Shown here: piece by piece, positions 1 to 8,286 of the stretch | How the letters are laid out: each line of letters starts with the position of its first letter | Position numbering within the stretch: position 1 is the stretch's first letter | Origin: Mariniblastus sp. | GTDB lineage: Bacteria > Planctomycetota > Planctomycetia > Pirellulales > Pirellulaceae | DNA length: 64,000 bases | NCBI GenBank assembly: GCA_029251085.1 | Contig: JAQXDZ010000032.1 | Location: 1-64,000, forward strand | Direction of reading: 5' to 3' | The notes under the pieces: model-generated | Databases searched by the model: none | Told to the model about the DNA's origin: nothing | The model's input: the letters and a program-made list of their open reading frames with translations, nothing else | Made by a program: the position numbers and the translations under genes

Positions 1-1
1 C

Positions 2-499
2 CCGGTTTTGTTGGTATTCCAAACGGAACCATTGACGCAACCTGTGACAATCAACGGCGACGTGATGGCTCACCTAAATGTTTCCACGACGGGAACTTCG
101 GCTGATTGGATTGTGAAAATCATTGATGTTTATCCTGATGACCACCCTTTTGTTGAGGGCTCACAACCAGGTTTGGATTTTGGCGGGTTCCAGCAAATGG
201 TTCGCAGTGAAGTCATTCGCGGACGATTCCGTAACGGCTACGAAAAGCCCGAACCGTTTGTCGCCAATGAAGTCGCGGAAATTAACCTACCGCTTCAAGA
301 TTTGTGTCATACCTACAAAACCGGGCATCGTATTATGATTCAAATTCAAAGCAGTTGGTTTCCATTAATCGATCGCAATCCACAAAAGTATGTAGAGAAC
401 ATTTTCAAAGCGACCGCGGATGATTTCATCAAAGCGACTCATCGGGTCCATCATAGTCCCGAAGCATCCAGTTGGATCGAATTCAAAATAGCGAAATGA
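2..499 (+). CDS. CocE/NonD-type hydrolase, C-terminal part (partial)
   Basis: The open frame enters from the left edge, so the catalytic alpha/beta-hydrolase part is outside the window. What remains (about 165 residues) resembles the C-terminal jelly-roll domain of CocE/NonD and X-Pro dipeptidyl-peptidase family hydrolases: a run of beta strands beginning around VLVFQTEPL, then ADWIVKIIDVYPDD, RGRFRNGYEKPEP, and the closing HRIMIQIQSSWFP. Family members hydrolyse acyl esters or dipeptidyl amides; the substrate cannot be inferred from this domain alone. It converges on the minus-strand GH57 gene, with only 31 bases between the stop codons. Family assignment is fairly secure, specificity is unknown. 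Confidence 0.75.
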   Translation, partial: PVLLVFQTEPLTQPVTINGDVMAHLNVSTTGTSADWIVKIIDVYPDDHPFVEGSQPGLDFGGFQQMVRSEVIRGRFRNGYEKPEPFVANEVAEINLPLQDLCHTYKTGHRIMIQIQSSWFPLIDRNPQKYVENIFKATADDFIKATHRVHHSPEASSWIEFKIAK

Positions 500-530
500 G
501 CGGCGCGAGTTTAAACCGTTATCAAATGAT

Positions 531-2702
531 CTAAAATGTCACGGTTGCCTGGCTATTGCTGTGGTCCGCTGTTGTGACACCGGCCTCTAATTTCAGATTG
601 ATTCGGCAAGCCCAGCAGCCGTTTACATCACCTTTGATTTTCCAGTGTGGTTGCACGCAAACCGATTGATGAACCAATTCGAAACCCGATTCCGATTGAC
701 TGACCGTCCGTACTGGATAGGCGAAAATGCCGCCCATCTGATCCGACTCCAGTCCGATCTCAAGACCTAACCACTGATCCGTCAAATTGATTTGCCGCGA
801 ATCCTCAAGACTCAAAATTGATCCTAAGTCACCCAGTTTTTCTCCTTTTGAATCGCTAAAAAAGCGATCGTGCTGGGCATCGGGAAGCCCCGCAAAATTC
901 CATTCAACGGCAAAGTGCAATTCGCGATCCTGAGGCAGACCCTCGATGAAATAAGCGATCTCAAGGGCGTTAACGCCTGCGTTGAGTGTTATTCCCTTTT
1001 TCAAGGTCAGCGGAATTCCCCAAGCATTTCCCTCTCGACTAGTAAGGATTTGAATGCGGTCCGAATTTCGCCTGACCGTTGCGGTGTAGGCTCCCGTTGC
1101 AAAATCACCCCGTTCCACCGCACGACTTTCCTGCAGCGACGTCACGTCAATATCATCATCCCAAAAGTGATCAATCAATGAATTCCTTGGCTGCAAATCG
1201 TACTGAAGTTTCTCGTCAAGATTTGCCTGTTTGAAAACGACTAAATCATGAATGCTCGCCGCTTCATTTTCATTTTGATTCTCTCCTTCGAGAACCTTTG
1301 CGTGGTACAGTTCAGGCCGCCTTTGGATGGTTGCACCAAGATTGTGATTCACGTCTCGCACGTCCAACCCATAAATTTGTCCACCATCTTTGGGTGATAT
1401 CCAACTGACTAACTGATCGTTCGCCAAACGCACTTCGGTACGGCCATCGAAATCATAATCGTCTGTCGTGGCTTCGACCCATGTTTCTGTTCGCCCCATA
1501 GAACGCTCCAGCAAGGACTCCGCAGCCAGCAAATGTTGATAAACGGCGTTCCGTAAATGCGGCAGATAAATGCCCCCAAAAGCTCCGTGCCAATAGCTAC
1601 AGTTGCACTGACCCTGAAAAAGATGGTCCTGTGCCGCGTCTAAAACCTGCTGGCTACACCCTTGGCTGGCAGCTCTTTCAAGTAATCCGCTGACGTACAT
1701 CATTCTGGCGTACATTTGATTTGATTCTGGATATTTGACTTTAAAGTTTCGCCAATACCCTCCACCGAGAAACGACTGGATCTGTTCCCAACGAGAATCG
1801 TGCTCCAATTGATGCACCAAATCGTCAAACTCTACCTGTCGTTTAACTGGCATCGACCATTCTGTCATTTCCCGATAGCTTGCATCGGGAAGATAAATTT
1901 TTCCCCGAGGGGGAGTCGTTGCCACCGCATGTTGAAGAGTCGTCGTTTTCAGCCATTCTTGATTGTCCGTCAGTGCCTGAAAGAATCGCTCCAACCAGCC
2001 GTTTTGATAAACGTGTTCTTTTGTGTTGGGCCATGTCCCAAACTTCTCTCCATCGTCCCCAAAGACAACAACACTGTCTGGGCATTGGGCCGCAAGCATC
2101 CGGCAATGGTTGATTGTTTGTTCCGGTTCCGCAAAAGGGATTAGGTAGCGTAAATGCTCGCTTCCTGGAAAAACACGAACTGTTTTTCCCTCTTCCTCGA
2201 CAATGTAATAGCCTGTTAGTTGCTCATTCTTAAGTCCAGCCCGTCGAAAATGGTAATCATCGAGGACAGTGTATTGGATATTTGAATCGGCAAGGGATTC
2301 AGTCAAACAAGACTCCCAAACCCGCTCTGGCATCCACATTCCGTTAACGCTCGAACAAACACGTTCGTTCAACCATTTTGTAAAACGGGTAATCTGCCCT
2401 ACGCGATCTCTTCGCGGAATCATGGGTAAAATTGGCTCGTAAAACGCTCCACCGATGATTTCGATCCGACCGGCTTCGACAAGCTGAGCAATGCGATTGA
2501 GATAATCCGGGTGATTCGTTTGCAACCACTGCATCAACGGGCCGCTGGTGTGAAGTGAGATCGAGAGATCTACAAACTTTTCAAAAACGTTTAGAAATGG
2601 AAGATAGCTGTCTTGATAAGCATCTTCAAAAACACCATCGAAATTTCCAACTGGCTGATGGTTGTGCAACACCAAACAAAGTTGAATTTGGGGATCACTC
2701 AT
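531..2702 (-). CDS. GH57 family 4-alpha-glucanotransferase / alpha-amylase
   Basis: A 723-residue glycoside hydrolase family 57 protein. Visible family motifs in order: HNHQP at residues 13-17, GGAFYEPILP near 84-93, WMPERVWE at 123-130 with E126 as the expected nucleophile, and DDGEKFG at 216-222 with D216 or D217 as the expected acid/base. The C-terminal half fits the beta-rich domains that follow the barrel in the Thermococcus-type 4-alpha-glucanotransferases. No signal peptide is visible, so it probably acts in the cytoplasm on maltodextrin or glycogen-derived glucan. It is the last gene of a minus-strand block with galT and glgA, which supports a role in storage-glucan turnover. Transferase versus amylase cannot be decided from sequence alone. 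Confidence 0.88.
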   Translation of the reverse strand: MSDPQIQLCLVLHNHQPVGNFDGVFEDAYQDSYLPFLNVFEKFVDLSISLHTSGPLMQWLQTNHPDYLNRIAQLVEAGRIEIIGGAFYEPILPMIPRRDRVGQITRFTKWLNERVCSSVNGMWMPERVWESCLTESLADSNIQYTVLDDYHFRRAGLKNEQLTGYYIVEEEGKTVRVFPGSEHLRYLIPFAEPEQTINHCRMLAAQCPDSVVVFGDDGEKFGTWPNTKEHVYQNGWLERFFQALTDNQEWLKTTTLQHAVATTPPRGKIYLPDASYREMTEWSMPVKRQVEFDDLVHQLEHDSRWEQIQSFLGGGYWRNFKVKYPESNQMYARMMYVSGLLERAASQGCSQQVLDAAQDHLFQGQCNCSYWHGAFGGIYLPHLRNAVYQHLLAAESLLERSMGRTETWVEATTDDYDFDGRTEVRLANDQLVSWISPKDGGQIYGLDVRDVNHNLGATIQRRPELYHAKVLEGENQNENEAASIHDLVVFKQANLDEKLQYDLQPRNSLIDHFWDDDIDVTSLQESRAVERGDFATGAYTATVRRNSDRIQILTSREGNAWGIPLTLKKGITLNAGVNALEIAYFIEGLPQDRELHFAVEWNFAGLPDAQHDRFFSDSKGEKLGDLGSILSLEDSRQINLTDQWLGLEIGLESDQMGGIFAYPVRTVSQSESGFELVHQSVCVQPHWKIKGDVNGCWACRINLKLEAGVTTADHSNSQATVTF

Positions 2703-3020
2703 ATTATTTTTTACTTAACTTCTCGGCGGTCGCCACAACAAAGGGCACGATTCGCCGCTGACATTACTTAGATATCTTAATAGAGAAACGAACTGGTCAA
2801 CTTGCCGCCCATGTCTGAGCCTGACCGCCGCTTTGGTAACGCTATTGTTTTACTGAATTTCGCCTTCGGCCGAAGGTCGAAAATCTTTCCCGCTGAAAAT
2901 ACTTCTACGATTCACATTTTCCATCTACAACATTCACGAGATTTTAACTGACCCGTAAATTTTAATGTAGGCCAGCAAACTGCTGGAAATACCCCGCCAG
3001 AGAGTAAATTTTATGATCGT
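2703..3020. other. Intergenic region between galT and the GH57 gene, with a perfect palindrome
   Basis: These 318 bases lie upstream of the GH57 gene and downstream of galT on the minus strand. No convincing ORF is seen. They hold a perfect 14-bp palindrome, CCTTCGGCCGAAGG, at 2863-2876; flanking TTTCG and CGAAA extend the arms with one bulged base. No T-run follows on either strand, so it is not a canonical intrinsic terminator. It may be an operator or an RNA hairpin in the leader of the GH57 transcript. Confidence 0.5.
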
Positions 3021-4043
3021 TTAATTTTCCGGTCGCAATCTTCGAGCAGCAGATTCTGGAGCAACTGGATTCACCCAAATGTCAGTACCCAACTCAAACC
3101 CAGCCGCGAGGGTTAAGCGTGGAAACAATTCGAAGTAACCTATTTGACCATTAACCGATTCGAAGGGGTCTGTATGAAACAACAGATTGTAGGCCGGCGT
3201 GTCTAATGTCGATTCGTATTTCGTTACGATACTCCGGCAATGCCGCGCCAATTCATTCCTAACCTCTTCTTCACAAGAAATAAAATCAAAATTCTCATTT
3301 CTTGGAATGATCCAAACTTGGAAAGCAAACCGACTCGCAAACGGACAAACCACGCAAAAATTATCAGAAACATCCACCACCCTCGCTTCCTGAGCCATCT
3401 CCCATTTTCCAAGGTCAACCAGTATTGAGCGACCGTTTTCATTCCAATAGGCTTCCGCTCGCTGTGTCCGTGAAATCAACGATTCGCTAACTACTGGAGT
3501 TCCCAGAAGTTGGTAATGGATATGTCCCAGCGAAGCTCCGGCAGCCAGACGACAGTTCATAAACAGCATGGCGTGCTTGATGTACTCGAGTGACTTTGCG
3601 TGTTCCAAACGGTCCCGACAAGCCCGAAAAGACAACTCTAACTCCTCATCGGATAATTCACTTAGCGAACTTACATGTCGTGATGAGGGAATGATCAGTT
3701 CCTGAATGCCCTGGGAGTGATTGCACTCGAATGGCCCGTAAGACTGATTTCCTAAATCAGGTTGATCTCGATCTTCCGCAGCTCGAAACGAAAATGAGGG
3801 GTAACGATTGGGGACGACTCGAGCTGACCAATTCGATAGATCTTCGTCATTCAACAGGATTGAACCATCGGGACGATAAGCCACAAGAGCTGAAGGTGTT
3901 TCCTCTTCATTTCCCTTACAAAAAGGACAAATCATTTGCTGGCGGAGCTGCTCCATCGGCACAAATTCCATTGGCCGATCTCGACGATTTCTTGCAATCG
4001 TTACCCATCGTTGATTGATTGGATCTAGCCGCAGATCAGACAT
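3021..4043 (-). CDS. galT: galactose-1-phosphate uridylyltransferase (GalT, HIT superfamily)
   Basis: Predicted to transfer UMP from UDP-glucose to galactose-1-phosphate in the Leloir pathway. The 340-residue form starting at 4043 begins MSDLRLDPINQRWV, the usual N-terminus; an upstream ATG at 4097 would add 18 unrelated residues. The CPFC zinc-ligand pair is at C39/C42, and the active-site HxHxQ motif appears as H174-I-H176-Y-Q178, with H174 the likely zinc ligand and H176 the uridylylated histidine. The position-178 Gln is also conserved. No galK or galE is adjacent; the neighbours are glgA and a GH57 enzyme, so it may serve nucleotide-sugar supply. An ADP-sugar or other hexose-1-P specificity is possible. 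Confidence 0.9.
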   Translation of the reverse strand: MSDLRLDPINQRWVTIARNRRDRPMEFVPMEQLRQQMICPFCKGNEEETPSALVAYRPDGSILLNDEDLSNWSARVVPNRYPSFSFRAAEDRDQPDLGNQSYGPFECNHSQGIQELIIPSSRHVSSLSELSDEELELSFRACRDRLEHAKSLEYIKHAMLFMNCRLAAGASLGHIHYQLLGTPVVSESLISRTQRAEAYWNENGRSILVDLGKWEMAQEARVVDVSDNFCVVCPFASRFAFQVWIIPRNENFDFISCEEEVRNELARHCRSIVTKYESTLDTPAYNLLFHTDPFESVNGQIGYFELFPRLTLAAGFELGTDIWVNPVAPESAARRLRPEN

Positions 4044-4154
4044 GTATTTTTTCTCTGGGTTCAAATAGGGTGGGAAAGCAGATGTCGATCTAAACACGAA
4101 TGTTACACAAAAAAATTCTTCGCCCCCGCCCCGATATTCATTCTCTTGTCAGGC

Positions 4155-5636
4155 TTAGCGTGCGATAGTTTGGCGGTAAAGTTCTTCGTATTGCTTTGCG
4201 CTTCGCCGCCAAGACCAGTCTCGTTTCATTCCTGCTTGCATTAGTTGATTCCAAATCAACCGATGTTGACTGTACATTTGCAGTGCGCTTTTAATGGCTG
4301 AACGGAGCGCCTCTTCTGAAAATTCGTCAAAGCTAAACCCATTCGCGGTTCCGTATTCGCAAGTTTCGTGAGTCGCGTTGACAACCGTATCTGCTAAACC
4401 ACCGGTCCGGCGAACAATGGGCACGGTTCCGTAAGCCATACTGTACATCTGATTTAACCCGCAGGGCTCGTACTGGCTTGGCATCAAAAACATGTCGGAG
4501 CCAGCCTCGACCCGATGCGCGAACTCATTCGAAAAACCCAAATTCAAACCGAGTTTGTCCGGATGTCTTTGCTGCAAGCTTTCTAATTGATGATGATAGC
4601 TCGGGTCACCCGTCCCCAATACAACCCATTGGACATTCGTATTTTCAAGAAAATGTCTCATCACTGGAACGAGCAAAGACCACCCCTTCTGCGATGCTAA
4701 CCTTCCCACAATTCCAATGAGAGGTGTCTCTAGCTCTTGTTTTAAATTGGTCTCTTTTTGCAGTGCCTGTTTGCAAGCCAATTTCCCGGAACTACCAACA
4801 CGAACATCAAAATCAGCAGAAAAATTCTCTTCGATGAACGGGTCGATTGCCGGATTCCAATCCGCGACGTCAATTCCGTTCAAAATTCCTGTCAGTTGGT
4901 CTGCACGTTCTTGCAATACACCTTCAAGCCCGCATCCTTGCTCAGGTTCACGAATTTCCTTCGCATAAGTTGGACTAACGGTATTAATCATGTCTGCAAA
5001 CACGATTCCCGTTTTCAGCAAATTCATTTTTCCATGAAATTCAACTTGCTGCCAATTGAAATACTCAGCCGGCAATCCGGCAACCGCCATTTTTTCGTAA
5101 TCAAATAAACCTTGATAGGCAAGGTTGTGAATCGTGATCAGCGTTCGCGTTGTCTTGAAACAAGGATGATGTTTGTAATCGGTTTTGAGAAAAACCGGGA
5201 TCAAACCTGTTTGCCAATCATTCGTATGGATTAAATCAGGCGCCGTATCCATTTGGATTAACGACTCCAACACTGCACGACAAAAGAAAGTGAAACGCTC
5301 GCAGTTGTCTGAGAAGTCTTCGCCCGATTGGCCATAAAAGTTTTCGCGATTGAAATACCCCGGTTGCTCGACCAAGAAAACCTTAACTTGACTGTCAGGC
5401 AAAACGGTTTCGAGTAACTTTCCTGCTACTAATCGACCTCCAATTTGAATCTCGAATGCAACATTCGTGGCCTTAATATCGTGCTGTTTTCGATCGATAC
5501 TCTGATAGGCCGGAAGGAAAATTGAGACTTCATGGCCCAGTTTTTCCAATTCGCGGGGGAGGACACCGGCAACATCGGCGAGACCGCCCGTCTTGGCAAA
5601 CGGAACAACTTCGCTACTGGCCAGAATGACTCTCAT
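4155..5636 (-). CDS. glgA: glycogen (starch) synthase, ADP-glucose type, GT5
   Basis: A 493-residue GT-B glycosyltransferase that extends alpha-1,4-glucan chains from an activated glucose donor. The N-terminus has the GlgA hallmark KTGGLADVAGVLP (residues about 15-27), with the Lys that contacts ADP-glucose. The C-terminal lobe carries GRLASQKG and the donor-binding MPSQYEPCGLNQMYSM, followed by a second TGGLADTV. Length matches the family norm of about 480. It lies upstream of galT in the same orientation with a 111-bp gap, so co-transcription is plausible but not certain. A tandem 15-bp repeat just upstream (5684-5721) could be regulatory. Confidence 0.93.
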   Translation of the reverse strand: MRVILASSEVVPFAKTGGLADVAGVLPRELEKLGHEVSIFLPAYQSIDRKQHDIKATNVAFEIQIGGRLVAGKLLETVLPDSQVKVFLVEQPGYFNRENFYGQSGEDFSDNCERFTFFCRAVLESLIQMDTAPDLIHTNDWQTGLIPVFLKTDYKHHPCFKTTRTLITIHNLAYQGLFDYEKMAVAGLPAEYFNWQQVEFHGKMNLLKTGIVFADMINTVSPTYAKEIREPEQGCGLEGVLQERADQLTGILNGIDVADWNPAIDPFIEENFSADFDVRVGSSGKLACKQALQKETNLKQELETPLIGIVGRLASQKGWSLLVPVMRHFLENTNVQWVVLGTGDPSYHHQLESLQQRHPDKLGLNLGFSNEFAHRVEAGSDMFLMPSQYEPCGLNQMYSMAYGTVPIVRRTGGLADTVVNATHETCEYGTANGFSFDEFSEEALRSAIKSALQMYSQHRLIWNQLMQAGMKRDWSWRRSAKQYEELYRQTIAR

Positions 5637-5683
5637 ATTCTCTAGGGGGCTAATGGAATGAAAACGATGATCCGGACTGAAAT

Positions 5684-5721
5684 GGTTTAGAATTAAGCGA
5701 TTTAGAATTAAGCGATTTAGA
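5684..5721. repeat. 15-bp tandem repeat upstream of glgA
   Basis: The unit GATTTAGAATTAAGC occurs twice head to tail (5684-5698 with a G for A at position 2, and 5699-5713), followed by a partial third copy GATTTAGA (5714-5721). It sits 48-85 bp before the glgA start codon, a typical place for a transcription-factor array. It may equally be a replication-slippage product. Confidence 0.8.
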
Positions 5722-5874
5722 CCGAGTAGACATTGATTGCTCGCGCCATCATCACTTCGGCTTGAAAATTTACCAAACGATTTATCTCACCGGGCGGTTC
5801 TTTTCAAAAAATCACTATTTTTGAATCGGTTTTCGTAAGTTAAGCCGACTATCCAAAAAATTCGTAATTTCAGC

Positions 5875-6636
5875 CTATTGAATGGCTTCGATCGCGGCGA
5901 ACAACTCTTGTTTCGCTAACCCTGGATCCCGAGGTAATTCCAGCATAGGACCTTTAAAGCTGTTTGCCGCTAACCAGCATGGGGCGATTTCCGAGCCATC
6001 GAGGGCAAAAAAAGCCATCAACACCGCATTCTTCGGATTTCCATTTATCTGGTCGCATTGGTCAACTTGTTCAAGAGTCCAGGCCGGTCCAAATTTTGCC
6101 CTGAACTCTCCCTCCACTTCGGCAAAAGTCTCATTAAGTGAACTCTCTGCTAGACAGAGTACTACCCGATTAGCTGTCGCGATTCGTTGAATCAACTGCC
6201 CAATTGTTAAGCGGGAAGGAGGATGAATCATTTCAGCCGCAATTTCGCTCGCAGGTTCCAATACGAAACGTCGAAATGACATTCGAGGATGGGGAACAGT
6301 TAATTTCGGCGTGCTTATTTGGTTTTCGCCGTAAAGTAACAGATCCAGATCGATCGTCCTGGCCCCCCAGCGATTCAACCTAACCCGGCCAAGATCGTTT
6401 TCAGTTTGGATCAGCAGCTGATGTAGATCGTTTTCGCCCAACCTAGTCGATAATCGGATGGCGCCATTCAAATAAGAGGATTGGTCGCCAGGCCCTCCCA
6501 CAGCCGCCGTAGCGTGCAGCTTGCTGACAGCAACCACTTCGACTTCTTGATGCTGATTCAGCGAATTGACGGCAGCCTCGTAAGCCCCTTCGCGATCTCC
6601 TTGGTTAGAACCAAACGCGATCAAACAATCCACCAT
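5875..6636 (-). CDS. folK: HPPK: 6-hydroxymethyl-7,8-dihydropterin pyrophosphokinase, with C-terminal extension
   Basis: The first ~150 residues are a standard HPPK of folate synthesis, which pyrophosphorylates 6-hydroxymethyl-dihydropterin. Visible motifs are the N-terminal FGSNQGD (8-14), the central ENDLGRVR, and the signature RWGARTIDLDLLLYG containing the metal-binding DLD. The protein is 253 residues, against about 160 for the family. The last ~100 residues (from about NRVVLCLAESSLNETF) form an extension I do not recognise. No folP or folB is adjacent. A predicted minus-strand terminator lies only 80 bp upstream of the start, so the gene may have a short private promoter or an attenuated leader. 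Confidence 0.9.
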   Translation of the reverse strand: MVDCLIAFGSNQGDREGAYEAAVNSLNQHQEVEVVAVSKLHATAAVGGPGDQSSYLNGAIRLSTRLGENDLHQLLIQTENDLGRVRLNRWGARTIDLDLLLYGENQISTPKLTVPHPRMSFRRFVLEPASEIAAEMIHPPSRLTIGQLIQRIATANRVVLCLAESSLNETFAEVEGEFRAKFGPAWTLEQVDQCDQINGNPKNAVLMAFFALDGSEIAPCWLAANSFKGPMLELPRDPGLAKQELFAAIEAIQ

Positions 6637-6716
6637 GAACGACGACTACCTTGCAACAAAACCAATTGACCGCGCAATCCAGCAAACTCTAGAAACCTTG
6701 TTTCTTTGTCATGCGC

Positions 6717-6754
6717 AAAAAAAAACGACGATCGGCATCCTAGCCAAATCGTCG
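6717..6754 (-). terminator. intrinsic terminator on the minus strand, upstream of folK
   Basis: Read on the minus strand, the arms CGACGAT (6754-6748) and ATCGTCG (6732-6726) pair perfectly. Inside them GGC and GCC add 3 more pairs, and a run of nine T follows (6725-6717). It precedes the folK start by about 80 bp, so it ends an upstream minus-strand transcript or works as an attenuator. Confidence 0.7.
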
Positions 6755-6907
6755 AATGATCCTGATAAGTCAAAAATTCCAACGTTACCAGAAAAAATGG
6801 CTGCCTGCTGGCTTGCTGCCATGCTGTTCGCCGATGGATTTACGATTCGATAAATCGTTTCGCATGATTTCCTTTTACTTTTCCATCCCACAGACAAAAT
6901 TTAAAGG

Positions 6908-6998
6908 GCGTGGAGGTCCGCTCCACGACTCTCGTCGCCGACTGTCGCATCCCTCGGTCGCCGCCACCCAAATTCAAGAGTCGCTTCATGCGACTCGT
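6908..6998. repeat. cluster of GC-rich inverted repeats (possible structured RNA or dispersed palindromic element)
   Basis: Three hairpins stand in 90 bp of otherwise AT-richer spacer: GTGGAG-GTCCG-CTCCAC at 6910-6926, CGAC-TCTC-GTCG overlapping it from about 6924, and GAGTCGC-TTCAT-GCGACTC at 6978-6996 (7 perfect pairs). Between them GTCGC/GCGAC motifs recur. The composition differs from the flanks. The window holds no second copy that I can see. Confidence 0.55.
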
Positions 6999-7570
6999 AA
7001 ATTACAGCGTTTGGTTGACGTGCTGACGTTTAACAAGGTGAACAAAACAAGTTGCACGCACACGATTTTTGAGTCCACGGAAAACACTCACTAGCAGCTC
7101 AACTGCTTTCAACATCGACCATGGAAGCGGTAGACGATAAGGGCAATATATTTACAAGTGAAACGCTCGATGAAACAACAATTTTGTAAGTTTGTTGAAC
7201 CAACTTGCGGTTGAAGTTTTCTTAACCAACTCGAAAGCCATTTTGATGACGTGTCCCGAGTTGTCAAGCAAGCAAACAAAATTTTTTTAGTCAACAATTT
7301 TTTTTGCCGTTCAAAACGAATCATTTTTCATCTTGAGCTTCACTGATGATTTCTAAATTTCGCATTGGGCACAACCGACAAGTTACATTCGTCGATAATA
7401 TTTCAGTCGATAAAATACGATTTATTATTTTCCTATCCCTATATGATAAGATCTCCGCGATACCCTTAGCTTTGAAATCTAGCTATGCTATCGGGGAACA
7501 CTAATTGAATTGTCAACGTGCTTTTGCATAAGACATTTTTATCCACCCGACAAAAAAGTCGAACGGGAGC

Positions 7571-8158
7571 TTGACTGACTTGAAAATTGTCCAATACCCA
7601 CACCCCACCTTGCGTTACAAATCAAAACCGATTAATCGAATCGACCGTGAATTAAAAAATATGGTTCGCGAAATGTTTGATTTGATGTACGCCGCCAGCG
7701 GGATCGGTCTGGCCGCGAATCAAGTTGATTTGCCGCTGCAATTATTCGTAATTAACCTCTCGGGATCACCCGATGAAGGGGAAGAGTTAGTCTTTATCAA
7801 TCCCGTAGTCAGCTCGCCCAAGGGAAGTCACGAAGCCGAGGAAGGGTGCTTGAGCATTGTGGGAGTTAACGCACAAGTCTCAAGACCTGAAACTGTTCAT
7901 ATCTCTGCCTATGATTTATCAGGTCGAGAAATTAACCAAACCGTCGATGGCTTATTGGCCAAAGCCATCCAACACGAAGCCGATCACCTCGAAGGGGTTT
8001 TGTTCATTGACCGGATTAGTGAATCGTCAAAACGACAGATCGATGGCGAGTTGGAGGAGTTCGAAATTGATTTTGATAACCAGCGATCAACTGGTGAAAT
8101 TTTAGACGATGCTGCTATCTTTAAACGTCTAGCGGAAATCGAATCAAAGTATTGTTAA
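7571..8158 (+). CDS. def: peptide deformylase
   Basis: Removes the N-formyl group from nascent proteins, using a metal bound by Cys and two His. All three family motifs are present: GIGLAANQ at 44-51, EEGCLS at 90-95 with metal ligand C93, and QHEADH at 134-139 with ligands H135 and H139 and catalytic E136. At 195 residues the length is normal. The start is a TTG directly preceded by GGGAGC; no better upstream start is visible. It is followed 128 bp later by fmt on the same strand, the classic pairing of formylation and deformylation functions. Confidence 0.95.
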   Translation: MTDLKIVQYPHPTLRYKSKPINRIDRELKNMVREMFDLMYAASGIGLAANQVDLPLQLFVINLSGSPDEGEELVFINPVVSSPKGSHEAEEGCLSIVGVNAQVSRPETVHISAYDLSGREINQTVDGLLAKAIQHEADHLEGVLFIDRISESSKRQIDGELEEFEIDFDNQRSTGEILDDAAIFKRLAEIESKYC

Positions 8159-8286
8159 TCCGCCTGTTGGAAGAGAGCGGCAAAAATTTCTCAGCGTTAG
8201 CTTAGAGCCAATGATTTTATTTTTGTCCGAATTCTAGAAACCAAACAACTAATTCCGTTTAATTTTCCAACTCAGAAAGTTTAGAG

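Larger units (their letters stand above)
6637..7570. other. 934-bp non-coding region between folK and def with hairpins
   Basis: No ORF here looks protein-like. The region contains a minus-strand intrinsic terminator (6717-6754), a cluster of GC-rich hairpins (6908-6998), and another small hairpin AGCAG-5nt-CTGCT at 7093-7107. The def-proximal half (about 7110-7570) is AT-rich with several T-runs and probably includes the def promoter, which I cannot place with confidence. Structured DNA ending in a minus-strand terminator is compatible with a non-coding RNA on that strand or a folK leader. Confidence 0.5.

Noticed and set aside
6635..6853. Plus-strand 72-codon ORF opposite the folK start
   Set aside because: It crosses the minus-strand terminator stem, has no RBS and looks unlike a protein.
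6637..7570. tmRNA, RNase P RNA or SRP RNA in the long spacer
   Set aside because: I found none of the expected conserved sequence signatures on either strand.
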